From Flavobacteriales bacterium UBA6165 (GTDB lineage Bacteria; Bacteroidota; Bacteroidia; Flavobacteriales_D; Crocinitomicaceae): a DNA stretch of 17,704 nucleotides. Under the pieces are notes generated by a model. The model ran no database searches, was not told the origin of the DNA, and saw only the letters and a list, made by a program, of their open reading frames with translations. The stretch spans positions 1-17,704 of the forward strand of contig DIUF01000090.1 of assembly GCA_002422285.1 (NCBI GenBank), in the 5' to 3' direction. Below, piece by piece: positions 1 to 6,991 of this stretch. Each line of letters opens with the position of its first letter. The stretch's first letter is position 1. The position numbers and the translations under genes are program-made.

Positions 1-407
1 CGCACCGCCGAACTCACTTTGTTAACGTGTTGTCCGCCGGCGCCACTACTCCTCATGGCTTGATACGCAATGTCTGCATCGTTCACCGTTTTTTCCTCCA
101 ATTGTTCCATGGCAAAAATCCCAATAAACCAATTTTTGCGCTGCTTCGTAAGGTTGAACGCGCTTTTGCCAATCCATTGAATGGTGCCCAACCAAGTGCT
201 CAGAAATTCAGTGAGGTCTTTTCCTGAAAACAAGACCAAAACGGAGGCAATTGTGCCATTTTCTGGTCCGGGTTCTTTGTGTAAAACCTCTGCTTCAATT
301 CCTTTTTGCGTGGCGTCGTTCAAGATTTTTTTCAAAACCTGAGCCACCACCCAAGTGCATTCTGCTGGGCCTTGTCCTGCTGATATTTGTACTAACTTTT
401 TCATCAT
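1..407 (-). CDS. prfH: Peptide chain release factor-like protein PrfH, C-terminal part cut by window edge
   Basis: Reading leftward from ATG at 407, the frame stays open for 135 codons to the edge of the window, so the 3' end is missing. The visible part contains WLGTIQWIGKSAF followed by RKNWFIGIF, a PrfH-like segment, then SSGAGGQHVNKVSSAVR, which carries the GGQ tripeptide that class-I release factors use to trigger peptidyl-tRNA hydrolysis. A codon-recognition domain is absent, as expected for PrfH. From published work on the family, PrfH releases peptides from ribosomes whose 16S decoding centre has been cut, and RtcB then reseals the break. The start overlaps the rtcB stop as ATGA, which implies translational coupling. 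A second in-frame ATG follows directly at 404, so the exact start is uncertain by one codon. Confidence 0.93.
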   Translation of the reverse strand, partial: MMKKLVQISAGQGPAECTWVVAQVLKKILNDATQKGIEAEVLHKEPGPENGTIASVLVLFSGKDLTEFLSTWLGTIQWIGKSAFNLTKQRKNWFIGIFAMEQLEEKTVNDADIAYQAMRSSGAGGQHVNKVSSAV

Positions 408-1795
408 CTAGCCATTCTTACAATTTTTGGAGTGAATGTGCCCATCACATCCACCAATTCATTTTGCAAAGCCATCACCGTTTTGATGTTTTTGTAGGCG
501 TCTGGCGCTTCTTCAACGTTGCCTCCAATCAGCTGAACATCGTGTTCGAGTAGGGCTTTTTTCAAATCACTTGGCTTGATATTGCTTTTGCATTGCGAGC
601 GCGACATCAATCGTCCAGCACCGTGTGATGCCGAATTCAAACCCAAGGGATTTCCCTTTCCTCTTACAATGTAGCCAGGCGCCGTCATTGAACCAGGAAT
701 AATTCCCAATACACCTTCTTGCGCTGGCGTTGCTCCTTTGCGGTGTACAACACATTCCTTGCCATTCACCAACTCTTTCCAAGCGAAATTGTGGTGATTT
801 TCAATGTTCAACACAACTCTATGACCCAAGGCTTTTGCAATGCGTCGGTGAATATCGTCATGACAAGCTTTGGCATAATCTCCAGCCAAATTCATCGACA
901 ACCAATATTCTTGCCCATCGTGCGTATCCAAATCGAGCCAAGCCAAATGTTGCACATGTCGCGGTAAAGGACATTGTTTAGTCGCCAAATGCGAGTAATG
1001 CATGGCAATCGAAGCTCCCAATCCTCTGGAACCACTGTGTGAAAGCACCGCCAAGTAAGTCCCTTTTTCAATTTTCCATTCGGGCAACACTTCGTTGAGT
1101 TCAACAACACCAAATTCCACAAAATGATTGCCTCCGCCTGATGAGCCCAATTGCTTGTAAGCTTTGCCCAAAAGACTTTTCAACTGCGGAATTTCTTGAA
1201 ATTCTTTGCGTTCAAAGATTTCATGATCCGATTTCACATCTTGCACTTCATTCATGCCAAATCGCGTATGGTCGCGCAAAATTCCTTGAAGCATAAAGTC
1301 TTTTCCCTTCAAAAAACCTGCTGGCAAATCGAATACGGACAAACTCATTCTGCAACCAATATCCACACCTACGCCATAGGGAATAACGGCATTTTCAGTT
1401 GCCAAAACTCCGCCAATGGGCAGACCATAACCGTAATGTGCATCTGGCATCAAAGCACCTTGAACAGCAATGGGTAGTTTTAAAGAGTCATAAAATTGAA
1501 ATTTTGCCTTTTCATCAATTTCATTTTCACCAAACAACTCAAATGGAACCCGCGATGTTCTCAATTCATGTCTTCTTAACTCAAGCGGTGCAATCAAACT
1601 TTCAGAAACCTTGCCCCAAATTGGGTGTCCTGCGAATTTTTCTGGCGTATTAAAAACATCTGATAGCTCAACTAAAACACTTTCTTTTTTTTCTTTTTTT
1701 CTAAATCTGCTGATTTGCCCCAAGGCAATATTAACAGCATTTGTTTGCGGGAAGCCCAATTTTATTATGTCCTTCCCTGTGAGATTCTTTCCCAT
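404..1795 (-). CDS. rtcB: RNA ligase RtcB (PrfH-associated, RtcB2-like)
   Basis: A GTP-dependent RNA-splicing ligase of about 463 residues. Family signatures appear in order: MPDAHYGYGLPIGG, then GVGVDIGCRM with the metal-binding Asp and Cys, SSGGGNHFVEF, LSHSGSRGLG, NIENHHNFAWKE, HRKGATPA, GIIPGSM and SASHGAGRLMSR, whose His is the residue guanylylated in RtcB enzymes. The whole active site therefore appears intact. The gene directly precedes and overlaps prfH, which points to ribosome (16S rRNA) repair rather than tRNA splicing. I chose ATG at 1795, giving MGKNLTGKDIIKLGF, because it resembles family N-termini. An in-frame GTG at 1846 would add 17 residues with no recognisable character. 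There is no good promoter between the upstream terminator and this start, so expression probably depends on the leader at 1888-2095. Confidence 0.95.
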   Translation of the reverse strand: MGKNLTGKDIIKLGFPQTNAVNIALGQISRFRKKEKKESVLVELSDVFNTPEKFAGHPIWGKVSESLIAPLELRRHELRTSRVPFELFGENEIDEKAKFQFYDSLKLPIAVQGALMPDAHYGYGLPIGGVLATENAVIPYGVGVDIGCRMSLSVFDLPAGFLKGKDFMLQGILRDHTRFGMNEVQDVKSDHEIFERKEFQEIPQLKSLLGKAYKQLGSSGGGNHFVEFGVVELNEVLPEWKIEKGTYLAVLSHSGSRGLGASIAMHYSHLATKQCPLPRHVQHLAWLDLDTHDGQEYWLSMNLAGDYAKACHDDIHRRIAKALGHRVVLNIENHHNFAWKELVNGKECVVHRKGATPAQEGVLGIIPGSMTAPGYIVRGKGNPLGLNSASHGAGRLMSRSQCKSNIKPSDLKKALLEHDVQLIGGNVEEAPDAYKNIKTVMALQNELVDVMGTFTPKIVRMAR

Positions 1796-1887
1796 GATAA
1801 ATTGATTAATTTCTAAATCGAATGGGAAATTTACTTTCCGATTCACATTTTTGATTTTCTCAGGTCAGGGTAATTTTGGCAAGAGCC

Positions 1888-1923
1888 AAAAAAAAGACCC
1901 GAGAGAAAATTCTTCGGGTCTTT
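1888..1923 (-). terminator. Intrinsic terminator between the leader ORF and rtcB (possible attenuator)
   Basis: On the minus strand a 10-bp stem, AAAGACCCGA pairing with TCGGGTCTTT around an 11-nt loop, runs into an uninterrupted U tract (forward A run 1888-1895). It lies after the 26-codon ORF and before rtcB. Its 5' arm (1912-1923) can alternatively pair with the end of that ORF (1953-1968), so it may be conditional. A second hairpin, TTTTGGC/GCCAAAA with a 4-nt loop (1874-1891), follows at once in the rtcB 5' region; its role is unknown. Confidence 0.85.
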
Positions 1924-1944
1924 CATATTTCGAGATGTAAATAT

Positions 1945-2025
1945 CTAGGAATGAAAAAGTCCACGAAGAAAAGCCGCACCACGTCCCGCTGGCACTAAGC
2001 TTCTAAGATTCATTCTACTTTGCAT
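1945..2025 (-). CDS. Small Arg-rich leader peptide / small protein of 26 (or 22) residues
   Basis: An ATG at 2025 opens 26 codons ending in TAG; an internal ATG at codon 5 would give 22 residues. The core reads VPAGRGAAFLRGLF. The peptide has four Arg and no acidic residue, and no clear membrane segment or signal peptide. I do not recognise it as a named family. Support for expression comes from context: a near-consensus promoter about 30 nt upstream, an A-rich stretch (AAAAACGAAGAAA) just before the ATG, and an intrinsic terminator 22 nt after the stop. It could be an independent small protein, a type I toxin-like peptide, or a regulatory leader for rtcB-prfH. The last 6 or 7 codons overlap sequence complementary to the terminator arm, which favours a leader role. 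The expression unit is well supported; the function is not. Confidence 0.6.
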   Translation of the reverse strand: MQSRMNLRSLVPAGRGAAFLRGLFHS

Positions 2026-2062
2026 TTTCTTCGTTTTTAATGGATTTACAATAAATTCAGTG

Positions 2063-2095
2063 CAAAGATGCTGCGTTTTTTTCTATAATTCCAAA
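2063..2095 (-). promoter_or_regulatory. Bacteroidetes-type promoter for the leader peptide / rtcB-prfH
   Basis: On the minus strand a -33 TTTG (2095-2092) is followed after exactly 21 nt by CATCTTTG (2070-2063), which matches TAnnTTTG at 5 of the 6 fixed positions. The transcription start should fall near 2056-2060, about 30 nt before the small ORF. It is the only strong minus-strand promoter I see upstream of rtcB. Confidence 0.7.
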
Positions 2096-2134
2096 TTTTT
2101 CTGTCAGATTAACAACTATTTTACAGACTTCTTG

Positions 2135-2142
2135 TATCTTCG
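2135..2142 (+). promoter_or_regulatory. -7 box of the ppiD promoter
   Basis: TATCTTCG followed by CACCCC matches TAnnTTTG except for one base and lies 21 nt before the ppiD ATG. No clear TTTG occurs at the expected -33 position, so only the -7 element is supported. It is divergent from the leader promoter at 2063-2095. Confidence 0.5.
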
Positions 2143-2163
2143 CACCCCTAAAAGTGTAAACAA

Positions 2164-4320
2164 ATGATTACTATTGGTAAAATACGTGAAAAATCTGGTC
2201 TCTTGATCATTGTGATTGGCGGCGCATTGTTGTTATTTATTCTCGGAGAAGCAGTTCGTTCCATGGGTGGTTTTGGACCATCTGTCCCTCCTCGTGGAGA
2301 GGCTTATGGAAAGCCTTTGGATGAGGCCAAATTGAACGAGTACACTGAGTTGTTTGTGAGTAACTCTCAAAGAAATGCTATGCAACAGGGTAGAGAGTTT
2401 ACTGAGCAAGACCAGCAACAAGCAGAAGATGCTGCATATAATGAAGTTTTGAGATTGACTTTACTTGGTCGCGAATTTGAAGCTCTTGGTATAGCAGTAA
2501 GTGATGCTGAAATTGATGCTTTTATTTTCGGAACCGACGGTGCAAAGCAAAGCGAAAGTATCATGCGCTTCTTCCCTTCTGTGGATGGCGGCTTTGATGA
2601 ACAAGGCTTTAATGACTTTTTGGCTCAAGCTGAACAAAACGTGGTTGACCCTCAATCGGGTTTTAGCTATAAAGAGTTTTATGATGAGCAAATTAGAGGT
2701 CAAATCAGAAATGAGCGCGAGGCTGATAAGTATGTAGCATTGTTGCAATACGGAACTTATGTTACCACTTTTGAAGCAGAGCAAGATTTTTTAGCGGAGA
2801 ATGAGGTTTTGAGTGTGTCATTTGTATTGAAAAATTTTGACGTTGCAGAAGCAGAATTGACAGATGAGCAATTCAATGCATTTTACAAGCAATGGAAAGA
2901 CCATCCGAAATACAAGCAAAAAGATGCTCGAGAATATGTTTATGCGATAGTTGATATACTTCCTTCAGAAGAAGACAAGAAAAATGTGATGACGCTTATG
3001 CAAGCACGCAAGGCTGATTTTGAGAACACTTCAAATGACTCGACATATGTTTTGACCAATAGCGATTATAAATTCTTCAATCGTTCTACGCCATATTCAG
3101 TTGCCGCTTTTGAAGGCGCGCCAAATTCATATCCGCAAAGTGTTGACAATGAGTTCCAAAACGGCTCTATTGGACAGGTCGTAGGGCCTTATGTAAATGG
3201 TGATCGAGTTGAAATGGCTAAGATTTTGGGTTTCCAATCAGAAAAGCAGTCGTGGGTTCGCCATATCTTGATTTCAGCAAAAGACGATGCGGGTTTTGAA
3301 AGAGCGCAGCGCAAGGCAGACAGTATAATTGCCGTAATTCAAAAGAATAACAATTTTGCTGAGATGGTAACATTATTTTCTGAAGATCCAGGATCCATTT
3401 CTAATGGTGGAGAATATAAGTGGTTCCCAGAGGGTCAGATGGTACCTGAATTTAATGATTATTCTTTTGGTGCGCCATTAAATAAATTGGGAATAGTGAA
3501 AACAACATACGGTATTCACATTGTTGAGGTTCTTGGTAGAAGAGATGCTCGCAAACCATATTTAGCGATTGTTACTAAAGATGTAAATCCATCTGAGGAG
3601 ACCATCTTAAACATTGAAATGGAAGCAAGAGATTTGTGGTTGGCTCTTGAAGAAAACCCGAATGATTTTGATTCTACTGTAATCAAAATGAACTTCACTA
3701 TTCAGCCAGGAACCGTATATTTGGAAAATCCTTCTATATATGGTATGACGCCCTCCGCTCAGAGTCAAATTTTGAATTTCTTGTTTAAGCCAACCACACC
3801 ACTAATGTCTGTAAATGACCCTATTCGCGACGGCAATAGATTCTTGTTGGTTCAGCTGACAGGAGTAATTGAAGAAGGGGCTCCAGACCTCGAAGTTGCT
3901 AAAAAGGTAATGGACATTGATGCTAAGAAAAAGTATTTGGCTGAAGTTTATGCCAAAGAAATGACAGGAAAAGATTTGCAAGCTATTGCTGATAAGGTTG
4001 GCTCTTTTATTCAAAATTTCGAAATTACTTTCAAACAAGGCACAATGGGTGTCGGTGGGGTTGAAAACATTGTAGTAGGGGGCCTTTTCTCTGGATTAAA
4101 AAAAGGAGCCATCACTATTCCAATTGCAGGTAACCAAGGCGTTTTTGTAGTGCGCATTGATGACATTAAAAAGCGTTTAGAAACGGATGACTACTCAGCG
4201 CAGCGAGAAAACCTGCAGAGAGCAAATACTCAAAATGTATCTTCAAAAGCATTTATGGCCTTGATGAAATATGCGGATCATAAAGATAATCGTAACAGAA
4301 TTAGAGTTGGTGCGTATTAG
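2164..4320 (+). CDS. ppiD: Membrane-anchored peptidyl-prolyl isomerase / periplasmic folding chaperone (PpiD/SurA-like)
   Basis: A 718-residue protein with one N-terminal membrane anchor (about residues 12-30, LLIIVIGGALLLFILGEA) that would hold the rest in the periplasm. Residues of roughly 35-300 resemble the SurA_N/PpiD chaperone region: helical, charged and low in Cys. A parvulin-type rotamase domain at about 364-460 is marked by WVRHILIS, FSEDPGSISNGGEYKWF, MVPEFNDYSFG and TTYGIHIVEV. Family knowledge says PpiD-like proteins assist folding of outer-membrane and secreted proteins at the inner-membrane exit; activity here is inferred. Length and layout suit Bacteroidetes homologues, which are longer than E. 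coli PpiD (about 620 residues). The start is set by the first ATG, directly before the membrane anchor and after the -7 box. It is a single-gene unit with its own terminator. Confidence 0.9.
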   Translation: MITIGKIREKSGLLIIVIGGALLLFILGEAVRSMGGFGPSVPPRGEAYGKPLDEAKLNEYTELFVSNSQRNAMQQGREFTEQDQQQAEDAAYNEVLRLTLLGREFEALGIAVSDAEIDAFIFGTDGAKQSESIMRFFPSVDGGFDEQGFNDFLAQAEQNVVDPQSGFSYKEFYDEQIRGQIRNEREADKYVALLQYGTYVTTFEAEQDFLAENEVLSVSFVLKNFDVAEAELTDEQFNAFYKQWKDHPKYKQKDAREYVYAIVDILPSEEDKKNVMTLMQARKADFENTSNDSTYVLTNSDYKFFNRSTPYSVAAFEGAPNSYPQSVDNEFQNGSIGQVVGPYVNGDRVEMAKILGFQSEKQSWVRHILISAKDDAGFERAQRKADSIIAVIQKNNNFAEMVTLFSEDPGSISNGGEYKWFPEGQMVPEFNDYSFGAPLNKLGIVKTTYGIHIVEVLGRRDARKPYLAIVTKDVNPSEETILNIEMEARDLWLALEENPNDFDSTVIKMNFTIQPGTVYLENPSIYGMTPSAQSQILNFLFKPTTPLMSVNDPIRDGNRFLLVQLTGVIEEGAPDLEVAKKVMDIDAKKKYLAEVYAKEMTGKDLQAIADKVGSFIQNFEITFKQGTMGVGGVENIVVGGLFSGLKKGAITIPIAGNQGVFVVRIDDIKKRLETDDYSAQRENLQRANTQNVSSKAFMALMKYADHKDNRNRIRVGAY

Positions 4321-4346
4321 TAAGCACAATTAAGAACAAATAATAT

Positions 4347-4379
4347 CGCGGCAGAATGTTTAGTTTTGCCGCGTTTTTT
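4347..4379 (+). terminator. Intrinsic terminator after ppiD
   Basis: CGCGGCA (4347-4353) pairs perfectly with TGCCGCG (4367-4373) around a 13-nt loop, followed by six T. It lies 27 nt past the ppiD stop and 21 nt before the hppA start. Confidence 0.88.
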
Positions 4380-4400
4380 AAGTAACAGAATCAATAAATT

Positions 4401-6908
4401 ATGGAAAACTTTATGTTGTATTTGCCCGCAGTGTTGGCAGTTGTAGGTTTAATTTTTATGGGAGTAAAAGCTGTGTGGGTGAATAAGCAGCCTGCTGGTG
4501 ACGAAAAAATGCAAGGAATTGCAAGAAACATCAAAGAGGGTGCTTTGGCTTTCTTGAATGCTGAATACCGTTTATTGGCAATTTTTGTTGTTATTGCCGC
4601 TGGAGCTTTGTTCTTTGTTTCAACTTTGGTTGAATCGACGCATTGGATGATTGTTGTAGCATTTGTTTTCGGTGCCATTTTCTCTGCTTTGGCTGGAAAC
4701 ATAGGTATGCGTATCGCTACAAATGCCAACGTAAGAACAACAGAAGCGGCTAAGACCTCATTGCCCAAGGCGCTTCAAGTTTCATTTAGCGGTGGTGCTG
4801 TTATGGGCTTGGGTGTTGCTGGTTTGGCAGTTTTCGGATTGAGCTTGTTCTTCATCGTTTTCTTGAATATGTTCGTTAAAGAGGGAGGAAATTTCTACCA
4901 TGATATGACAATGGTACTTGAGGCTTTAGCTGGTTTCTCACTTGGTGCAGAATGTATCGCTCTTTTCGCTCGTGTTGGTGGCGGTATTTACACAAAAGCG
5001 GCAGATGTTGGAGCAGACTTAGTGGGTAAGGTGGAAGCTGGAATCCCTGAAGATGACCCACGTAACCCTGCTACAATTGCAGATAACGTTGGTGACAACG
5101 TTGGTGACGTAGCTGGTATGGGTGCTGACTTATTCGGATCTTATGTCGCTACGGTTTTGGCAGCTATGGTTTTGGGTAACTACGTTATTCGCGACATCGC
5201 AGGTACAGGTAAATTTACCGATGCATTTGGTAATATGGGACCTATCATTTTACCTATCGTTATCGCAGGTGTTGGTATTATTGCCTCTATAATAGGAACC
5301 TTTTTAGTTAGAATCTCTAACAATGATGCAAAAGAAGCTCAAGTGCAACGCGCTTTGAACTTGGGTAACATCACTTCTATTTTGATTTCTCTTGTGGCTG
5401 GTTACTTCCTAATTACTTGGATGTTGCCTGAAACGATGAAGATGAAGTTTTTCGGTGAAGCTGATCGTGATGTTACAAGCCTTAAAGTTTTCTTTGCTTC
5501 TGTTGTAGGTCTTGCCGTTGGATATTTGATTTCGGCTTTTACTGAATTCTATACGGCCATTGGCAAGAAACCAGTAATGAATATTGTGCAAAATTCATCA
5601 ACGGGTGCTGCAACCAATATCATCGCCGGTTTGGCAGTAGGCATGAAATCGACGTTCTCTTCAGTTTTGTTGTTCGCAGCAGCTATCTGGGGTTCTTATG
5701 AATTGGCTGGATTCTACGGTGTAGCTATTGCTGCTTCAACAATGATGGCTACAACCGCGATGCAGTTGGCGATTGATGCATTTGGTCCTATCGCGGATAA
5801 TGCTGGTGGTGTTGCTGAAATGAGTGAATTACCTAAAGAAGTACGCCAAAGAACAGATATTTTAGATTCTGTTGGTAACACTACGGCTGCTACAGGTAAA
5901 GGTTTTGCTATTGCTTCGGCTGCATTAACGGCCTTGGCTTTGTTTGCTGCTTATGTCACTTTCACCGGTATAGATGGTATTAATATCTTTAAAGCGGATG
6001 TTTTAGCTGCACTATTTATTGGTGGAATGATTCCAGTAGTTTTCTCTGCTTTGGCTATGCAGTCTGTGGGTAGAGCAGCAATGGACATGGTTAACGAAGT
6101 TCGTCGCCAGTTCAGAGAAATTCCAGGAATTTTAGAAGGAACAGGTACTCCTGAGTATGGCAAGTGTGTTGAGATTTCAACAAAGGCTGCTTTACGCGAA
6201 ATGATGTTGCCTGGCGCTATGACCATTATCGCTCCAATTATTATTGGATTTGCAATGGGTGCAGAAGCACTTGGTGCATATATGGCGGGCGTTGCAGTTT
6301 CTGGTGTTCTTTGGGCTATTTTCCAAAACAACGCAGGTGGCGCTTGGGATAACGCTAAGAAGTCTTTCGAAGCTGGTGTTATGATCAACGGTGAAATGAC
6401 GTATAAAGGTTCTGATGCGCATAAAGCGGCTGTTACTGGTGATACTGTGGGTGACCCATTCAAAGATACATCAGGACCTTCTATGAACATCTTGATTAAA
6501 TTGACTTGTTTGATTGGCTTGGTGATTGCACCAATTTTGGGAGATTCTGGTAAGTTGCATGGTACTTGGGAGGTTGAAGATGTTGATATGTCTGAAATGT
6601 TAGCTGGATACTCAGACGAAGAAAAAGCTATGTTTGAGATGTACTTGCCAACTTTCGAAGAGGCTTTCAAAAGCATGAAAATGACTTTCAAAGAAGATGG
6701 AACGATGTCTACTGAAGTAGAAATGATGGGTCAGAAAAACACTGAAAATGGTACTTGGAAATTGACTGGAAATGGTAAGATACTAAGCACAGAAACAGGT
6801 GGAAAAACTGACAACATGACCATTGAAAAACTTTCTTCTTCTAAAATGACCTTAGTCATGGATGGTGACGGTATGAAGATGAAACTCATGATGAAAAAGA
6901 AAAAATAA
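4401..6908 (+). CDS. hppA: K+-dependent proton-translocating membrane pyrophosphatase with lipocalin-like C-terminal extension
   Basis: A polytopic membrane pyrophosphatase that hydrolyses PPi in the cytoplasm and pumps a cation outward. The catalytic signature is complete: GGGIYTKAADVGADLVGK, then PEDDPRNPATIADNVGDNVG and DVAGMGADLFGSY; NNAGGAWDNAKK and DTVGDPFKDTSGPS follow near the end. GNTTAATGKG carries Ala where K+-independent enzymes carry Lys, so K+ dependence is expected. The usual Glu after DLFGSY is absent, but Glu184 in helix 5 (LGAECIALF) fits the relocated carboxylate that I recall for Flavobacterium-type H+ pumps, so protons are the likely ion. The core ends near residue 713. 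About 115 further residues read as a small beta-rich lipocalin-like domain (GTWEV, FKEDGTMS, NGTWKLTGNGKI) with about 16 Met and a KKKK end. Since mPPase C-termini face outward, this domain should be periplasmic. I see no frameshift at the junction. The promoter is unclear. Confidence 0.95.
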   Translation: MENFMLYLPAVLAVVGLIFMGVKAVWVNKQPAGDEKMQGIARNIKEGALAFLNAEYRLLAIFVVIAAGALFFVSTLVESTHWMIVVAFVFGAIFSALAGNIGMRIATNANVRTTEAAKTSLPKALQVSFSGGAVMGLGVAGLAVFGLSLFFIVFLNMFVKEGGNFYHDMTMVLEALAGFSLGAECIALFARVGGGIYTKAADVGADLVGKVEAGIPEDDPRNPATIADNVGDNVGDVAGMGADLFGSYVATVLAAMVLGNYVIRDIAGTGKFTDAFGNMGPIILPIVIAGVGIIASIIGTFLVRISNNDAKEAQVQRALNLGNITSILISLVAGYFLITWMLPETMKMKFFGEADRDVTSLKVFFASVVGLAVGYLISAFTEFYTAIGKKPVMNIVQNSSTGAATNIIAGLAVGMKSTFSSVLLFAAAIWGSYELAGFYGVAIAASTMMATTAMQLAIDAFGPIADNAGGVAEMSELPKEVRQRTDILDSVGNTTAATGKGFAIASAALTALALFAAYVTFTGIDGINIFKADVLAALFIGGMIPVVFSALAMQSVGRAAMDMVNEVRRQFREIPGILEGTGTPEYGKCVEISTKAALREMMLPGAMTIIAPIIIGFAMGAEALGAYMAGVAVSGVLWAIFQNNAGGAWDNAKKSFEAGVMINGEMTYKGSDAHKAAVTGDTVGDPFKDTSGPSMNILIKLTCLIGLVIAPILGDSGKLHGTWEVEDVDMSEMLAGYSDEEKAMFEMYLPTFEEAFKSMKMTFKEDGTMSTEVEMMGQKNTENGTWKLTGNGKILSTETGGKTDNMTIEKLSSSKMTLVMDGDGMKMKLMMKKKK

Positions 6909-6929
6909 GTTTTGAAACTTTAAAAGCGA

Positions 6930-6957
6930 GGGAGTACGAAAGTACTCCCTTTTTTTT
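6930..6957 (+). terminator. Intrinsic terminator after hppA
   Basis: A perfect 8-bp stem, GGGAGTAC/GTACTCCC, is closed by a GAAA tetraloop (6938-6941) and followed by eight T. It begins 21 nt after the hppA stop. The T tract doubles as the -33 element of the next promoter. Confidence 0.93.
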
Positions 6958-6986
6958 GGTTAATTTTAAAATATCGTTTAGCTTTG
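6955..6986 (+). promoter_or_regulatory. Consensus Bacteroidetes promoter for the small exported protein
   Basis: TTTG (6955-6958), a 20-nt spacer and TAGCTTTG (6979-6986) match the TTTG/TAnnTTTG consensus at every fixed position. The predicted transcription start (about 6989-6993) coincides with the ATG at 6992, implying a leaderless or nearly leaderless mRNA. Confidence 0.75.
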
Positions 6987-6991
6987 TTGCT

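Noticed and set aside
1796..1846. 17-residue N-terminal extension of RtcB from a GTG start
   Set aside because: The ATG at 1795 gives an N-terminus typical of the family, while the extra residues show no family character. It remains possible, so it is mentioned in the rtcB entry.
4361..4368. TAGTTTTG, a perfect -7 match upstream of hppA
   Set aside because: It lies in the loop and 3' arm of the ppiD terminator, and no TTTG sits 19-21 nt upstream. Too weak to call as the hppA promoter.
5951..6691. 246-codon open frame on the minus strand inside hppA
   Set aside because: It is antisense to the conserved catalytic half of the pyrophosphatase. Its translation is low-information, rich in Ser/Ile/Pro, with no motif. 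A shadow of hppA codon bias.
6956..6991. TTG start extending the small exported protein by 12 residues
   Set aside because: It begins inside the hppA terminator and upstream of the -7 box, and it would put residues ahead of a well-formed signal peptide.
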